From Tenodera sinensis (lineage: Eukaryota > Arthropoda > Insecta > Mantodea > Mantidae): 64,000 nucleotides of DNA. Shown piece by piece: positions 1 to 11,519 of this stretch. Below the pieces are notes generated by a model that saw nothing but the letters and a program-made list of their open reading frames with translations, did not search any database and was not told where the DNA came from. The stretch spans positions 150,207,525-150,271,524 of the forward strand of contig CM060962.1 of assembly GCA_030765045.1 (NCBI GenBank), read 5' to 3'. Position 1 is the stretch's first letter. Each line of letters opens with the position of its first letter. A program made the position numbers and the translations under genes.

Positions 1-1993
1 ACTAAACCTAACCTAACACAGGAAAAACGAAAACGAAGCTTGACCGGCAAATAAAACTTTCAAAACCGTAATCAGCAATAACAATTTCAACGTAAATACA
101 TTAATCAATCATTCTAGCATATATTATACTCGTTTATAAACATTTATTTGCTAAATATCCGCCGCATACGCGAAATAAAACCACTGCATAGCACATACAA
201 AATTTGCTCATAAATAAAAAGCGAAGCTTAAGCGCATAATAAAACTTTGAAAATCGTAATTAGCAATAAAAACTGCATCCATTCCGCTATGTTTCATTCG
301 TTTTCTCGAGCGGCCGATTTTATAAATAATTACCCAAAGTTGCTTTACAATGCTGATTTAAGGTTACGTATTTCATATATGTATTTCATTTACAGTGCTG
401 TCTTACGGTTATTATTTTTAATATTTCATCTGCTTTTGTGGATTCCCCCTGTAAAATAAAGTGTCATGAAGTGCTGAGTAATATGCTGTTGCAAACTGAG
501 TAATCAAAAGTTTTCAGTAATAGTAAAAGCAAATTTTCACCCTAAAGCTTTTGAATTTAGTAGGTAGCTAATTATTCTAAATGGCAGCATTTGTATATCA
601 GCCATTCAGTATAGTATGTTTGTGTAGGTATATAACATTATGTAGATTGTACAAGTGTGACAAACAGTGTAAACAATGATTAATAATTGAGTCAACTCAA
701 TGTAAACACTTCTGTTCTATTTAAATAACATGCTGCTTGCAGCTTTGTCTATCTTCTTTATAATTTGAGTGTGTACTGCAGTTACATAATGGCATGTAAA
801 CCTGTAGATTGCATGAATGATATTTAAGGTTATATATTTCATTGCCCGTGGGTTATCGTTTAATATTAAATGTCATCCTTTTTTGTTTACTCGAGGTTAT
901 GTTTAAGACAGTGTTTTTGTGTTTAACACAGCCCATATTCACAAAACAGGCGTGTTATTACACAACATTTATATTTTACTGCGTTGAAATCGTAGCCTGT
1001 AGACGAGTTGTTTATAAGTAGTTCCCACCACATAGGCCGCCATCTTGAATCACAGTGTCAGGTCCGGTATTTAGGAGGTCCTGCTCCAATCCCATCTCGT
1101 TTTATTTTCTCCAATCAAATCCCGACACGTCACTTCCGCATATCATGTTTTACCCTTTCCTTCCAAAATGCAACAAATGAGAAACCAAGAGCGGATGCCC
1201 CTCGGTTGATGCTTAACGGCGCACTTGGACCATTTACCGACCTATATTATGGCAGATTCAATACTCGGCGATTGGATGCTTAGCGTCCGTCAAGACAGAG
1301 TTCTCGTTTAAAATCCAGACGCTCAAGGTCCACCAATCAGATTATTTTATTCAAAAAGCAACGGTTGGTGGTAAAATCTCAACGGCTTTTTCCTGTGCCA
1401 GAAAGCCACATCCGGCGGACGTGGGATATCGCAATCTCCTTCCCCGCAACTCCCTCCCCTCTCCCCCTCCCCTTTCCCACCAACGGATATGGGTGTGATG
1501 GCAAACTCAGCGCTTTCCACCGGATGCCACTTTCATCTACATATATGTCTCATCTTGCCTTCAGTTGAGACCGAGCTCTCGTGGAGGAACGACCTGCCAA
1601 CCCTGCAAGTCCTACACCTGCTCCTCCTGCTGCAAACTCCGTCTTCGTCTCTCGCACTTGTGCTCCAAGTGACAACTTCCACTATACCAAGATCTCGCCC
1701 AACTCAACGCACAAATCCAACAGTTTCTCCGTAAGGACCGATGCAGATGATCCACACCAACTACTCCTGCTACTCCGTTCTCCTAAAGTTTCTGGAAAAC
1801 GGTCCACGCATCGAAGTGCTGCTCCCAAAAGCAACGACAAGTATTGCTCCTCAACGGCAAAACTATCTTTTATCGTTACCCCTTCAGCCCACGTCCACCT
1901 CGTTTGCAACCAACTTTGTATATCCGGCAAACCAGTTTGTGCTCCTTTTCGTACAACAATAATTTAGACATGTTTTTTCGATGCATCTTCTCA
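1..1993. other. AT-rich region without a recognisable gene
   Basis: I see no supported gene here. Open frames are short, overlap on both strands and lack recognisable domains. One stretch (about 1570-1970) reads as a cysteine-containing peptide that breaks after about 35 codons; it may be an old coding fragment, but I cannot name it. Confidence 0.5.
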
Positions 1994-2020
1994 ATAAAAT
2001 AAATAACCAAATAAATAGTG

Positions 2021-2268
2021 TTCCCTTAAGCAATAATATTAACGATAATCCTACCGCTAGATGGATAATGGCGGAAAACTTGAAAAACTTAAAATGGCGG
2101 GAAATTTTAAAATTTGAAATTAACCACAATGACGGGAAAAAATTCCTAATTTTAAAATTTTCGGCCATTTTCAAACTTTCAAATTTCCCATCAACAGCAA
2201 CACTAGCACCTTGTGACACTAACGCCATCTAGTGGCAGAATTATCGTTAATCCAATTGCTTAAGGGGG
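2021..2268. mobile_element. Foldback MITE, copy A
   Basis: The two ends are near-perfect inverted repeats of about 44 bp. The left end reads TTCCCTTAAGCAAT and the right end is its complement, ATTGCTTAAGGGGG. The interior is also largely self-complementary, with ggaaattt and aaatttcc blocks. There is no coding capacity, which fits a non-autonomous DNA transposon. The family is not identified. Confidence 0.7.
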
Positions 2269-2307
2269 CACTGGGGGCTGAATAAAATAAATAAACAAAT
2301 AAATAGT

Positions 2308-2560
2308 CCCCCTTAAGCAATTCAGTTAACGAGGAGCCTACCCGCTAGGGGGAGCTGGTTTTGCCGTGTCGCCGTTGATGGCGGGAAATTTAAAAACTTA
2401 AGACGGGGGAAATTTGAAAATTAATCGCCTCACTAGCGCTTTTGGCAATTTCAAATTTTCAAATTTCCCGCCATCTTAAGTTTAAAAATTTCCCGTCATC
2501 AACGGCGACACTAGCGCCCCTGGCGGGTAGGCTACCCGTTTATTGAATTGCCTAAGGGGG
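2308..2560. mobile_element. Foldback MITE, copy B
   Basis: This element is related to the copy just upstream. Its outer ends CCCCCTTAAGCAATTC and GAATTGCCTAAGGGGG are inverted repeats that extend inward for about 50 bp with mismatches. The preceding 27 bp (2281-2307) nearly duplicate the sequence before copy A (1994-2020), so unit and flank were duplicated together, or a composite element moved. Confidence 0.7.
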
Positions 2561-2833
2561 ATTATAACTACTGACAGCCAACTAACTGAAACGTACTAAG
2601 AGAGAAACTCCGTGAGCTGGATAGCTGTCCTACTTCAGGATTGTAATAAAGACAGAAACTGCTTATAAATGTATAAAAAGACAACTTCAAACATGAATAA
2701 GGAAGTTTTAAACACAAACAATGTAATGATTAAAGCCACAATTCTCAGTCGCCTTACCGTGTGCATGGGGCTGTTTCGTGCAGTGCTGATGGCTGGCCTC
2801 TCGGTCTGGGCGAACACGCTCATGGCATAGCGA

Positions 2834-3060
2834 AAAATTAAATTATTTTGTTGTTAAACGACGCTGACAATTACCATGATCACATCTGCGTCACCGGTGT
2901 GCCGGAATTTCGTCCCTCAAGAGTTATTTTACATGCCAGTAAATCTAATGACATGGAGCTGTCGGTTTTACGCACACTTGAAAACCGTCGGTCTGGGCCG
3001 GATTTGAACTCGCCACCTTGGGATCAGTAGGGGTCTAACCAACTGAGGCACCCAGACCTA
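2834..3060 (-). mobile_element. tRNA-derived SINE
   Basis: Read on the reverse strand, the head at about 3060-2990 has an A box like TGCCTCAGTTGG and a B box GTTCAAATCC, as in a RNA polymerase III tRNA promoter. A tRNA-unrelated body follows, ending in a tail with GTCGTTAAACAACAA and A-rich sequence. Imperfect target-site duplications flank it: CTCATGGCATAGCGA at 2819-2833 and CTCACGGCATAAGTGA at 3061-3076. Confidence 0.8.
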
Positions 3061-3293
3061 CTCACGGCATAAGTGATGCTCATAAACACAATGTGGGGCT
3101 AAAGATTGTGACTTTAGTAATGATATTTGAAGTGTAAAGAACTACAGAAGTTAAAAAACAGAATTCCGTGCTCGTAATTGGCTAATAAATTGTTACGTGA
3201 AAAGGAAATATGTTGAAAAACCATACATACTACACAAACTTGAACACATTCAAGTTGTTCTCGAGCTTCGAGTCAGGTGTAGTGATGAAGAGC

Positions 3294-3336
3294 CATCGAC
3301 GTTTCGGGAGTGTACATCTCTCCCATCATCAGGATG
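3294..3336 (-). ncRNA. Hammerhead ribozyme core of PLE1
   Basis: On the reverse strand, CTGATGA (3332-3326) is followed by a 5-bp stem II, GGGAG (3324-3320) with CTCCC (3310-3306), closed by a 9-nt loop. GAAAC (3305-3301) and the cleavage triplet GTC (3300-3298) come next. Stem I forms between CATC (3336-3333) and GATG (3297-3294). One unpaired U sits between CTGATGA and stem II, where the canonical fold has none. Stem III is minimal, as is usual for PLE hammerheads, which are thought to cleave best as dimers. Confidence 0.75.
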
Positions 3337-3440
3337 ATGAACGACTAGCAAGAGTGAAGGAGCCAGTATATGTACTGTCCGCTAGTACGTACCGAGTAGA
3401 AAACATCCAGTCTAATGTGGAGATGGTTCAACGCTCCGTT

Positions 3441-4694
3441 AGCCTGAGAACTATAGGCCAATCAGCTTCCTCAGCGCAATGAGCAAGGTTTTAGAGAGAA
3501 TAATACTCAAACGACTTACGAACCACATAATAAAAAATAACCTAGTAATTAATGAACAATTTGGATTCCGGGCACAACACTCGACAACGCTACAATTATT
3601 GCGAATGACGGAATCCATCACGAGAGGATTTAATGAAAAGTCATCCACAGGGGCCATTTTCCTGGATATAGAACGGGCCTTCGATCGCGTGTGGTACGCT
3701 GGTCTACTCAGAAAGCTCATATCACTGGAATTCTCGGACTCTATGATAGCCATAATAAAGGACTATCTATCACACCGAACGTTCCGCACGGCAGTCGAAA
3801 CAGAGATATGAACGTAACGGCCAATCAGGGCAGGGGTCCCACAAGGGCATTTATTGGGGCCCACCCTGTTTAACATTTACATAAATGAAGTACCAGAGAC
3901 GATAAGAGTAGACCGATATCTATATGCGGATGACACAGTCACACAATCTCCCATGCCGAGGATTATACGCACCAGACTAGAAAATGCTCTGAATGACTTA
4001 GAGCCATGGCTCACAAAATGGCGCATAAAGGTACATATCAGAAAAAGTCAGGCAATTGTATTCACCAAGCGAATCCAGCACCGTCATGGTAAACACGGCC
4101 TTCAGCCACTAACGCTCGGACAAGAGCCAATTCAATGGAACAGCACCATCACCTACTTATGTGTAACGATGGACCAGGGCCTTAACGTGGAAACAGCACG
4201 TAGACACCGTAAGAGCTAAAGCAAATGCTCAACTCAATAAACTATACCCAATAACCAACACAAACAGTACTCTAAAGTTAGAGATGGCCACAACACTTTA
4301 TAAAACTCTAATCCGGCCCATACTAACATACGCTGCACCCGTACGGGAACATGTAGCGAAAACACATATAAAGAGACTGCAAACGATTCAGAATAGAGCA
4401 CTCCGAATAATCGCGAGACTACCCGAAGTAGTACCAGCGCTCCAATTACACGAGGAGCTAAAAATGCATTCCATTGAACAATTCATAAAAAGGCTCAGCT
4501 TTAACTTACTCGATAAGAAAAACAAAACCCACAACGAATTAATTCAAACCCTAGGAAATTATGATATAACGCACGACAAAAATGCAAGGCCACTATCTCT
4601 ATTCCAGAGATCTATTGGTCTCGGGGAGCCAGATGTTGACATGCAACAATATCTGGACGACCTAGTAAACTACCCCGATGTTATTCACATGTGA
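3441..4694 (+). pseudogene. LINE1 reverse transcriptase fragment
   Basis: Broken reverse-transcriptase reading frames of an APE-type non-LTR retrotransposon. The fragment opens in the conserved ENYRPIS region, followed by an FDRVW block (about 3677) and a YADDT catalytic block (about 3921). The carboxy end carries the RLQTIQNRALR motif (about 4372) typical of Jockey-type elements. The frame shifts at about 3811-3854 and again at 4219-4284, so no enzyme can be made. The endonuclease domain and ORF1 are absent because of the 5' truncation. Confidence 0.85.
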
Positions 4695-4702
4695 ACTGTG
4701 CA

Positions 4703-4705
4703 TCA

Positions 4706-4739
<34 letters not shown>

Positions 4740-4770
4740 GACACACTCATACCTACACACATACTCACTT
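4703..4770. repeat. (TC)n/(AC)n microsatellite in the LINE1 3' UTR
   Basis: A run of TC dinucleotides passes into AC dinucleotides with interruptions, just after the LINE1 stop codon. Confidence 0.9.
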
Positions 4771-5692
4771 CAGTCAGGTAATAACCCTCAAGTCCTTATT
4801 TATAAGGCGGCCCAGGGGGATGATGGCCCCCTCGGGAGTGGCACTGGCTCGCACCTGCATTTCAGGCAGACTGCCCGCCAAGTGTGCACTCCAGACGACC
4901 AGGTGATACTATGGATATGCATTCACCAAATTGACGATGCCGAATGGTACAACAATACTCTAGGTATTTAGTTGCAGACGACACCGTATGGTGGAACGTA
5001 ACAACAATAATTTACAGTAGACTGACGACGCTACTGGCGCGCAAATTACTATTAATTTAAGAGACTAATTGTACGCACTTTCTTTTGCCTAGTGTATGTA
5101 CATGTATATTTAGATTGTTTCAGGGATGCAGCACTCAGGGTATCAACATGCTCCCAGACCTCTGAGGCGCACGAACAAGACGCGGCGCATAGACGCCAAG
5201 CAACATAGCACCCTGATTCCTGACAAACATTCCTACCTAAACCATCCAGGACTCCGCTAGGGGACAAGCTGGGCCTTGGTCAAGCTTGTCTCCAAGCTCC
5301 TAACCTTACTCCTTCTGGTTACGCTATGCGAACCAGCTCTATCTTTCACCATTGAATGCGCGGGTGCTACAGGCGGTACCGCAGCAGGCTTTCACCTTCC
5401 ATACCGGTGGATGGGGTTTTTTAGTGGGTATGGCCATCTTAAATAGCGACTCCCACAGTACCATAGGATCTCGCAACAAGATTTTTCCCCTCCACCTAAA
5501 AAATAAAAATAAATAAATAAATAAATAAAAAATTAAAATTAAAAAAAAAAAGCTCCGTTGGAATCTGTGTTTTCTGAGCCGGTCGATTTCCAACTTTAAG
5601 GCTGGTTTCTAGGAGGTACTAAACTACAATCCAGCATCCCGGTTCAGTGTGCTCTTCTCGGAGGAGATGGACAGAGCCTCCTTAACCCCACG

Positions 5693-7465
5693 TTACCAGA
5701 AACCGCTACATTTTGCCACAATGGTCGTTTCTTTGAAGTTAGCCCTGTGGTCTTTTTCAAAGCAGTGCTCTGCCAGCCCTAACTTGTCAGGCTGCATTAA
5801 GCGTATCGACCGTTCGTGCTCCTTGACTCTGGTGGAAATGGTTCGGCCAGTTTTCCCTATGTATAGCGTCCCGCATTCACAGGGATACGGTATACCCCTG
5901 GTACATTAAGGTCCAGTTTGTCCTTTACCGGTCTCACTAGGTGAGACTATCTTCAAAAGCGGTTTGTGGATGGTTCTGATGTGTCTTGCGAGAATTCTAC
6001 GGATTCCGCCGGATAGATTGTCAGTATATGGGATGCAGGCAGTGGCGGTCGGCTTGTGTGGTTTTTGCTGAGGTTGTGGCTTTCTCTCTTGGCCTTGGAT
6101 ATTGAGGCTTCAATATCGTCTACCGAGTAGCTGTTTTGGTGGAAAGTGTGCCTCAGGTTCTGTAGTTCTTGCTTTAGGTGGCTGGGATCGAAGATAGAGA
6201 CAGCTCTGTGGGCCAGAGTGTTGAGAATTCCGACCCATTGTGATTTATGATGGAAACTGCGAGCATTCAAATAGAGGTCAGTATGTGTTGGTTGGCGGTA
6301 CGCTGCATGCCCCAGAGTACCGTTGTTGTTTCTGGAGATCAGAATGTCCAAATATGGCAGAGTTCCGCCCTTCTCTACTTCCATGGTGAACTGAATTTCG
6401 GGTCGGAGGCTGTTGAGGTGTGTGAGGAAGCTCGGCAGACTGTCTAGTCCATGTGGCCATAACGAATGTGTCGTCAACGTAACGGTAGAAATGAGATGGC
6501 TTGAGTAGGGTTGTGGCAAGTATTTCGTGTTCCAGGTATTCCATGTAGAAATTTGCTATTGCTGGTGACAATGGAGAGCCCATTGCCACACCGTCCACTT
6601 GTTCATAGAATCTGCCACCAAACAGGAAGAAAGTGGACGTAAGAGTGTGCCGGAAGAGCTCAATGATGTCGGCCGGAAAGTGTTCCATCAGAAGCTAGAT
6701 GGTTACCTGTAGCGGTACCCTTGTAAAAAGAGAGACCACGTCGAAGCTGACGGGATCAGAAGGGCCAGTAGTGATGTTGTCCAAGGACTGTATGAGCTGT
6801 GTGGAGTTCGTCATGTGGTGTGGGCAATCCCCTACCAGAGGTTGCAACATATCCGCTAGGTGGCGCGCCAAACAGTATATAGGGCTGCCCGTGGCGTCAA
6901 CAATGGGGCGTAATGGGACGTCTGTTTAGTGGATCTTGGAGAGCCCATACATTCTAGGGGGCCTGGATCCCGACGGTGATATAAACTGCTTGGTTTCTGG
7001 AGTAAGGCTAGATCTTCTAATTAGTTGAGTGGTCCGTCGCTCTATGGAGGTTGTAGGATCCTTCCCGAGTATTCTGTAGGCTGGATCGCCTAAGAGCTGC
7101 TCCATTTTCTCTGTGTACTGAGCTGTGAGGAGGATCACAGTTGCATTCCCCTTATCCGCCGGTAAGACGACCAAGTTCTCGTCATTCCGCAGTCTCTTAA
7201 GTACAAAGATTTCGTGTCGGTTGATATTCGACCTAGGAAGAGAGATGCGCATGATAGCAGCGGCCACCGCCGTGCGTAGTTCTTCTGCACTATCTACCGT
7301 GAGATCCTGTATAGCGGATTCCACCCCGCTGACGATATCAACTACTGGAAGAATTCTCGGTGTTGGCGAAAAGTTTAGGCCTTTGGACACCACGGAGGTA
7401 GTGACTTCGTCTAAATCCAAGTTCGTGAGGTTCACTATGAGCCGGTTGGACGGTAGAGGAGGCAC
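5693..7465 (-). pseudogene. PLE1 RT/GIY-YIG gene, inactivated
   Basis: Reading right to left, the first part matches the PLE2 protein across the LPADKGNATV block and the RMYGLSKIH block, and ends at a stop at 6926. The catalytic YVDD motif (about 6480) lies in the next segment, after MGSPLSPAIANFYMEY. A frameshift at about 6400-6450 separates it from a third segment (6519-5953). The GIY-YIG nuclease follows with GVY and YIG motifs (about 5895-5845), and the frame stops at 5693. There are at least two stops or frameshifts, so the gene is dead. It is clearly diverged from PLE2 and represents an older family. Confidence 0.85.
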
Positions 7466-7475
7466 GGCCTCCTAG

Positions 7476-8420
7476 GAACTTGAACATTATCATTATGTGC
7501 GCACTGAAATTGTTTCTCACAATATTCATCGGAATTAAGATACAAGTAGTTAGGAATATATATTTTATCAATATGAGTAAATCAACAAGTGGGTACTGTC
7601 GATGCACAGAGACGAGAGCAGTGTAAACATGATGTGCAGTGGCATGATTGCTGTAGTCGTACTGCAGGTAACTGGCATCCGTCTATCCAGCACCACAGGA
7701 ACACGAACATCGCTCCATGTGAAGCATAGCACAGAAAAAATAAGCTAAACAATGCCAACAGTTCAGAGTAAATTACAGGGATAGTTCTTGGACAGTCAGA
7801 CACGAGAATTGATTGGTAATTTATAGGGGAAACTCTAGAGGGGACCCCTATTAAGTTCAAGTCCATACAGAAACTGCCACTGAGAAACCAGTTAAACGGA
7901 GTCAAACTGACCAAGAGTTTGTCTATCGTGTTTTCTTCTACCACCAAAGCCACCGCCTCCGCCGCCGCCGCCACCACCACCACCACCTCCACCGCCACCA
8001 CCACCGCTGCCACCACCGCCACCGCCACTTCCTCTTCTTCTCGGGCATCCTAGCCTGAGCACACCTAATCAGGCCATTGAAGCCAACTTCACGGATTTTT
8101 TGTCAAATTTGACGGAATTTCAGGCTGTATTATGGGCAAAATTTAGTTTTGACGGATAACGGATTTTCTACGGATATTATTATAAACTATTAACTAATGT
8201 TATATTGTTTTTCTTTAGAAAAACTGTCGCGGATGTAAATGGACTACACCGAAATATTTTCAGAGGATATGGAAATGTCTTAAACAAGTTCTTTGACATA
8301 TGAGACCTATAGGGTACAGATTTGGAAGTTACGGCTACAAGTTTTTAAAGCGCCAGTACGCCACTGGCTGATGTCCACCATTCGAGAGTGCAACACGCAA
8401 ACAAAAGGAACGCTTTAGAA
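7476..8420. other. Non-coding stretch with a (CCN)n low-complexity tract
   Basis: There is no supported gene. Positions 7942-8036 are a CCA/CCG/CCT triplet tract, which creates valine- and alanine-rich artefactual frames on the reverse strand. Near 8345-8375, TACGCCACTG resembles the end of a hAT transposon, but I found no partner end. Confidence 0.5.
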
Positions 8421-8634
8421 CGTGCATCTCTTTTTTTAGATCGATCATCAGTAAATACATGCTCTACAGATCTGGTAGAACAAAAACAATCATAATAACA
8501 TAAGATTAACATTGTAGAGATAGGGCAGTGAGCCCCCTCTGAACTAATACAAATGTGATACAGGCTGCAATGGTGATAATTTACATATCACACAGAGAGT
8601 AGGAAAGCAGTGGTGGAGCAGTAGATTAGTCGGA

Positions 8635-8795
8635 TTGTTGTTGTTGTAGTGTTTAACGACCGCTTTTACTACTACGGCACCGCAGGCGGTGACACTGATG
8701 ACACATGGAATGAAGATGGAGCACCGGTGGAATGAGATGGCGGGGAAAACCGGAGCACCCGGAGAAAACCCGCCCTGACGCCGCTTCGTCCACCA
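8635..8795 (-). mobile_element. Short retroposon inserted after the LINE2 ORF2 stop
   Basis: A 161-bp insertion flanked by perfect 12-bp repeats AGATTAGTCGGA (8623-8634 and 8796-8807). On the reverse strand it ends in GTCGTTAAACACTACAACAA, close to the tail of the SINE at 2834-3060. It contains the GGGTTTTCTCCGGGTGCTCC block, with no tRNA-like head visible, so it is probably a 5'-truncated SINE or LINE. Confidence 0.75.
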
Positions 8796-8798
8796 AGA

Positions 8799-11519
8799 TT
8801 AGTCGGAGCTAGCGGTGTCATCATTGAGTAGAGGATCCTGTGGAAGTCGTCGCTTCAGTCGTGTTGGCCGGCGACTTCGGACGCCGATGTGGTACGTCAG
8901 AGCTCATGGAACGTGGCGTAGATTGGAGAAGAACCGTCGGACGAGCTGTCGTATGAAATGATGGAGAGAAAGGCCCAGTTCATGATGGAGCTGCTGGTTG
9001 CGTACAAACCAAGGAGCATTGGTGGCGATTCGCAGGAATCGATTCTGGACGACCTGTAGACGCCGCAGGTGACACATACTGGCAGCCCCCACACCTGGCA
9101 GGCATAAGTAATGACAGGGCGAACAAGATATTTGTACAGGAGCAGTGAGGATTCCAAACCAACTGAGGTGTGTTTGTGGAACAAAGACGAAAGTTTAGAA
9201 AGACGAGCCTATGCCAGGGTAATGTTGCGGGCTATACGAGACTTCCACGTGAGTCTAGTGTCCAATAATATCCCAAGGTACTTGACTGGTGTAGAAGAGG
9301 AGAGCCACGACACATGAGTATTCAGAAGACGTATAGGCGGAGGTTAATTATAGCGCCGTAGAGTAAAAATCTTGGCTTCCGTTTTCTGAGTGTTAATGTT
9401 AATACACCAAGTGCGAAACCGATGTGTGAGGCGATCGAGAGAGATCTGTAATGTATTGATAGGGGAATGGATTCTAGAGTGAGAATAATATAACATGGTA
9501 TCATCAGCATACAGGACAACTGAGATTGGAGCTAGATCAGGAATATCAGAGATATAAATACTAAAGAGCGTGGATGCTAGTATAGAATTTTGGGGGACTC
9601 CTGCTGAAATAAGATGCTTAAGGGAAGGAGTGCCTCCAAAGTGTACTGCAAAAGTGCGACCGGTGAGAAAACTGTTAATAATGTGTATCAAATAGTCCGG
9701 AAGACCAGTGCGATAAAGTTTAAGTAGCAAGCCAGAATGCCACACTTTATCAAACGCCTGCGCCACATCAAGGAAAAGAGCTGGTGTATATTGGCGATGC
9801 TCGAAGCCGTGGGCAACGTGTTGAGTTAACCTCAGTGATTGATGGGTAGTAGAGTGTTTCGGGCGAAACCCGAATTGAAAAGAGGGAATGATGTGAGCAT
9901 TGGTGAGGTACTGCACTAGACGGCGATCGATGACCTTCTCAAAGAGTTTGGACAGTGTGGGCAGAAGACGGATAGGACGATAGCTGCCTGGCAGATGCTT
10001 AGGCTTATTAGGTTTGTAGAACACAATGGTATGAGCAAATTTCCACGTGGAAGGGAAGTAGCCAACTTGAAGGAAGAAATTCAGCATAGAGGAGAGATAG
10101 GCAAGCGCTTTCTTGGTGAGATGTTTCAAGACTATGTTGGGCAGAAGATCGTGCCCAGGCGCTTTCTTGTTAGGAAGGCAGCGAATCAGTTAAAGGAGTT
10201 CCCGAGGACTAGTAAAGGAGATCCGTGGTGGAACTGTAGCTCGTTGAAGTTGGGCACTGAGTTCATTTTCTACAGCCGCAGCGCTTGGAGATATGATGTG
10301 AAGAACAAAAGTTTGTTCGTAATGTTCAGTCAAGATTTCACACTTTGCTGCGACGTCCGTGACGAGATTGTTTCCATCTGAGAGCGTAAGGGTCACAGTA
10401 GGTTCACGAAGAATCCGACTGGTGGCATCCCACAAGGTGTGGTCGTGTGGAGAAATAGTCGCCGCATGACGTTGATAGATTCGTAGACGGTGACGCTCTA
10501 GCTCAACCTTCACAAGGCGTATCAGATTGTTGAGTCTTCTACGAAACCAAGGTTGCCGTTCTCGTTGCCATCGTCAACGAATAGCAATTTTCTCCCGAAT
10601 AAGCCGCAGAATGCATACTGGCAATGAATGTGGGGATTTCCGCCATGGAGAGCGTGAGTAGAATGCCGTACACAGTTGCACAGGGTAGCAGTGAAATGCG
10701 CTACCGCGGCGTCAATATCAGTAGTAGTCGCTAGAGGATAAGAGGATAAGTTAAGGCATTATCTAACCGAGATTGAAAAGCGTCCCAGTTTACAATGCCA
10801 GTGATGAGGCGTGGAAAGGAAGTCAGCAAGGTAGGCGAGAGTTGAAAGGTAATCACAACAGAGCAATGATCGGAATCAAGTTCTGCTAAAGCGGTGACAT
10901 AAGTTGGGAGAGGAAGATTCCTGTGAAGACCAATATCAAGGATATCAGGAACGTGCATGGGATTGCTAGGATAATAAGTGGGATCCGATGGAGCGGAGAT
11001 AGAAAGCCCATTGGTATTTATAACATTGAAAAGAAGACGACCATTGGGATTGGTAGACCTACACCCCCATGAAGAATGCTTACAATTCAGATCGCTCAAA
11101 AGGAGAGTGCTACAGTCAAGAGGGAATAGTAATGAGAGATATGCAGTATTAAGCCGGCGATTAGGAGGTTTATAGGCACCGATAATGACGTTAGTACCAT
11201 CCGTGGTGGAGAGTTTAAGGCCTGTCACTTCAAGTGCAGGAATAGTAGGTAGAAAGATTACACTGTGAGTAAGTGTGCGTTTGATGAGGATGACATGACC
11301 TCCGGAGGCCGTTTCAGCTACACGATCCTGGCGATAGATTTTGTAGTCAGGAACTGTGAAGGTCTTGTTCGGTAAAAAATGCGTTTCAGTAATGCAGGCA
11401 ATATCGATATTGTGCATGGCGAGAAAAGCAACGAAAGATGCGCGTTTGGCACGGAGACCGTTAGCGTTCTAGTTAAGGAGGGTTAGCTTTTTAAGATTAA
11501 TGATATTACAGGTTGCCAT
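8799..11519 (-). pseudogene. LINE2 ORF2: AP-endonuclease and reverse transcriptase
   Basis: The start ATG (11519) overlaps the end of ORF1 (stop at 11506), the usual Jockey arrangement. The endonuclease domain (11417-10731) shows ITETH, DLNCKHSSWG and SDHCSV motifs. The reverse transcriptase (10129-9344) has FRPKHSTT, AFDKVWHSG and YADDT blocks. The carboxy part shows LRRLQVVQNRFLR. Defects are an early in-frame stop where a tryptophan is expected (about 11470), a frame change between 10731 and 10513, a stop at 9344 and a frame change near 9090. The stop codon lies inside the TSD of the 161-bp insertion. Confidence 0.85.

Larger units (their letters stand above)
3441..5551 (+). mobile_element. 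LINE1: 5'-truncated Jockey-like LINE inserted in PLE1
   Basis: The element begins inside the reverse-transcriptase region and ends in an A-rich tail (about 5496-5551). TSDs GCTCCGTT lie at 3433-3440 and 5552-5559. The 3' untranslated part contains a block (about 5335-5445) resembling the 3' end of the ORF1-only element at 62.2-62.3 kb, including GAATGCGC and GGGGTTTTTTAGTG. Confidence 0.85.
3200..7475 (-). mobile_element. PLE1: decayed Penelope-like retroelement, split by a LINE
   Basis: The coding part (7465-5693, reverse strand) holds a PLE reverse transcriptase followed by a GIY-YIG endonuclease. The 3' end continues on the far side of a later LINE insertion (3441-5551) and contains a hammerhead ribozyme core at 3336-3294. 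The 8-bp duplication GCTCCGTT at both LINE edges shows that the two halves were once contiguous. The 5' part is missing: the frame starts about 190 codons into the homologous ORF of the PLE at 51.7-54.4 kb. The outer 3' boundary near 3200 is approximate. Confidence 0.8.

Noticed and set aside
1..30. Two CCTAA units at the window start, resembling insect telomere repeats
   Set aside because: Only two units, not an array; chance occurrence is likely.
1581..1967. 128-codon frame without known domains
   Set aside because: Begins at GTG, composition is low-complexity at the start, and other frames look equally open. Too weak to call.
2990..3060. Functional tRNA gene
   Set aside because: The tRNA-like head is attached to a SINE body with target-site duplications and lacks a convincing cloverleaf.
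7582..8028. Val/Ala-rich 148-codon reverse frame
   Set aside because: Arises from a CCN triplet tract with no domain or homologous context.
8345..8375. Possible hAT terminus TACGCCACTG
   Set aside because: No matching opposite end or 8-bp duplication found nearby.
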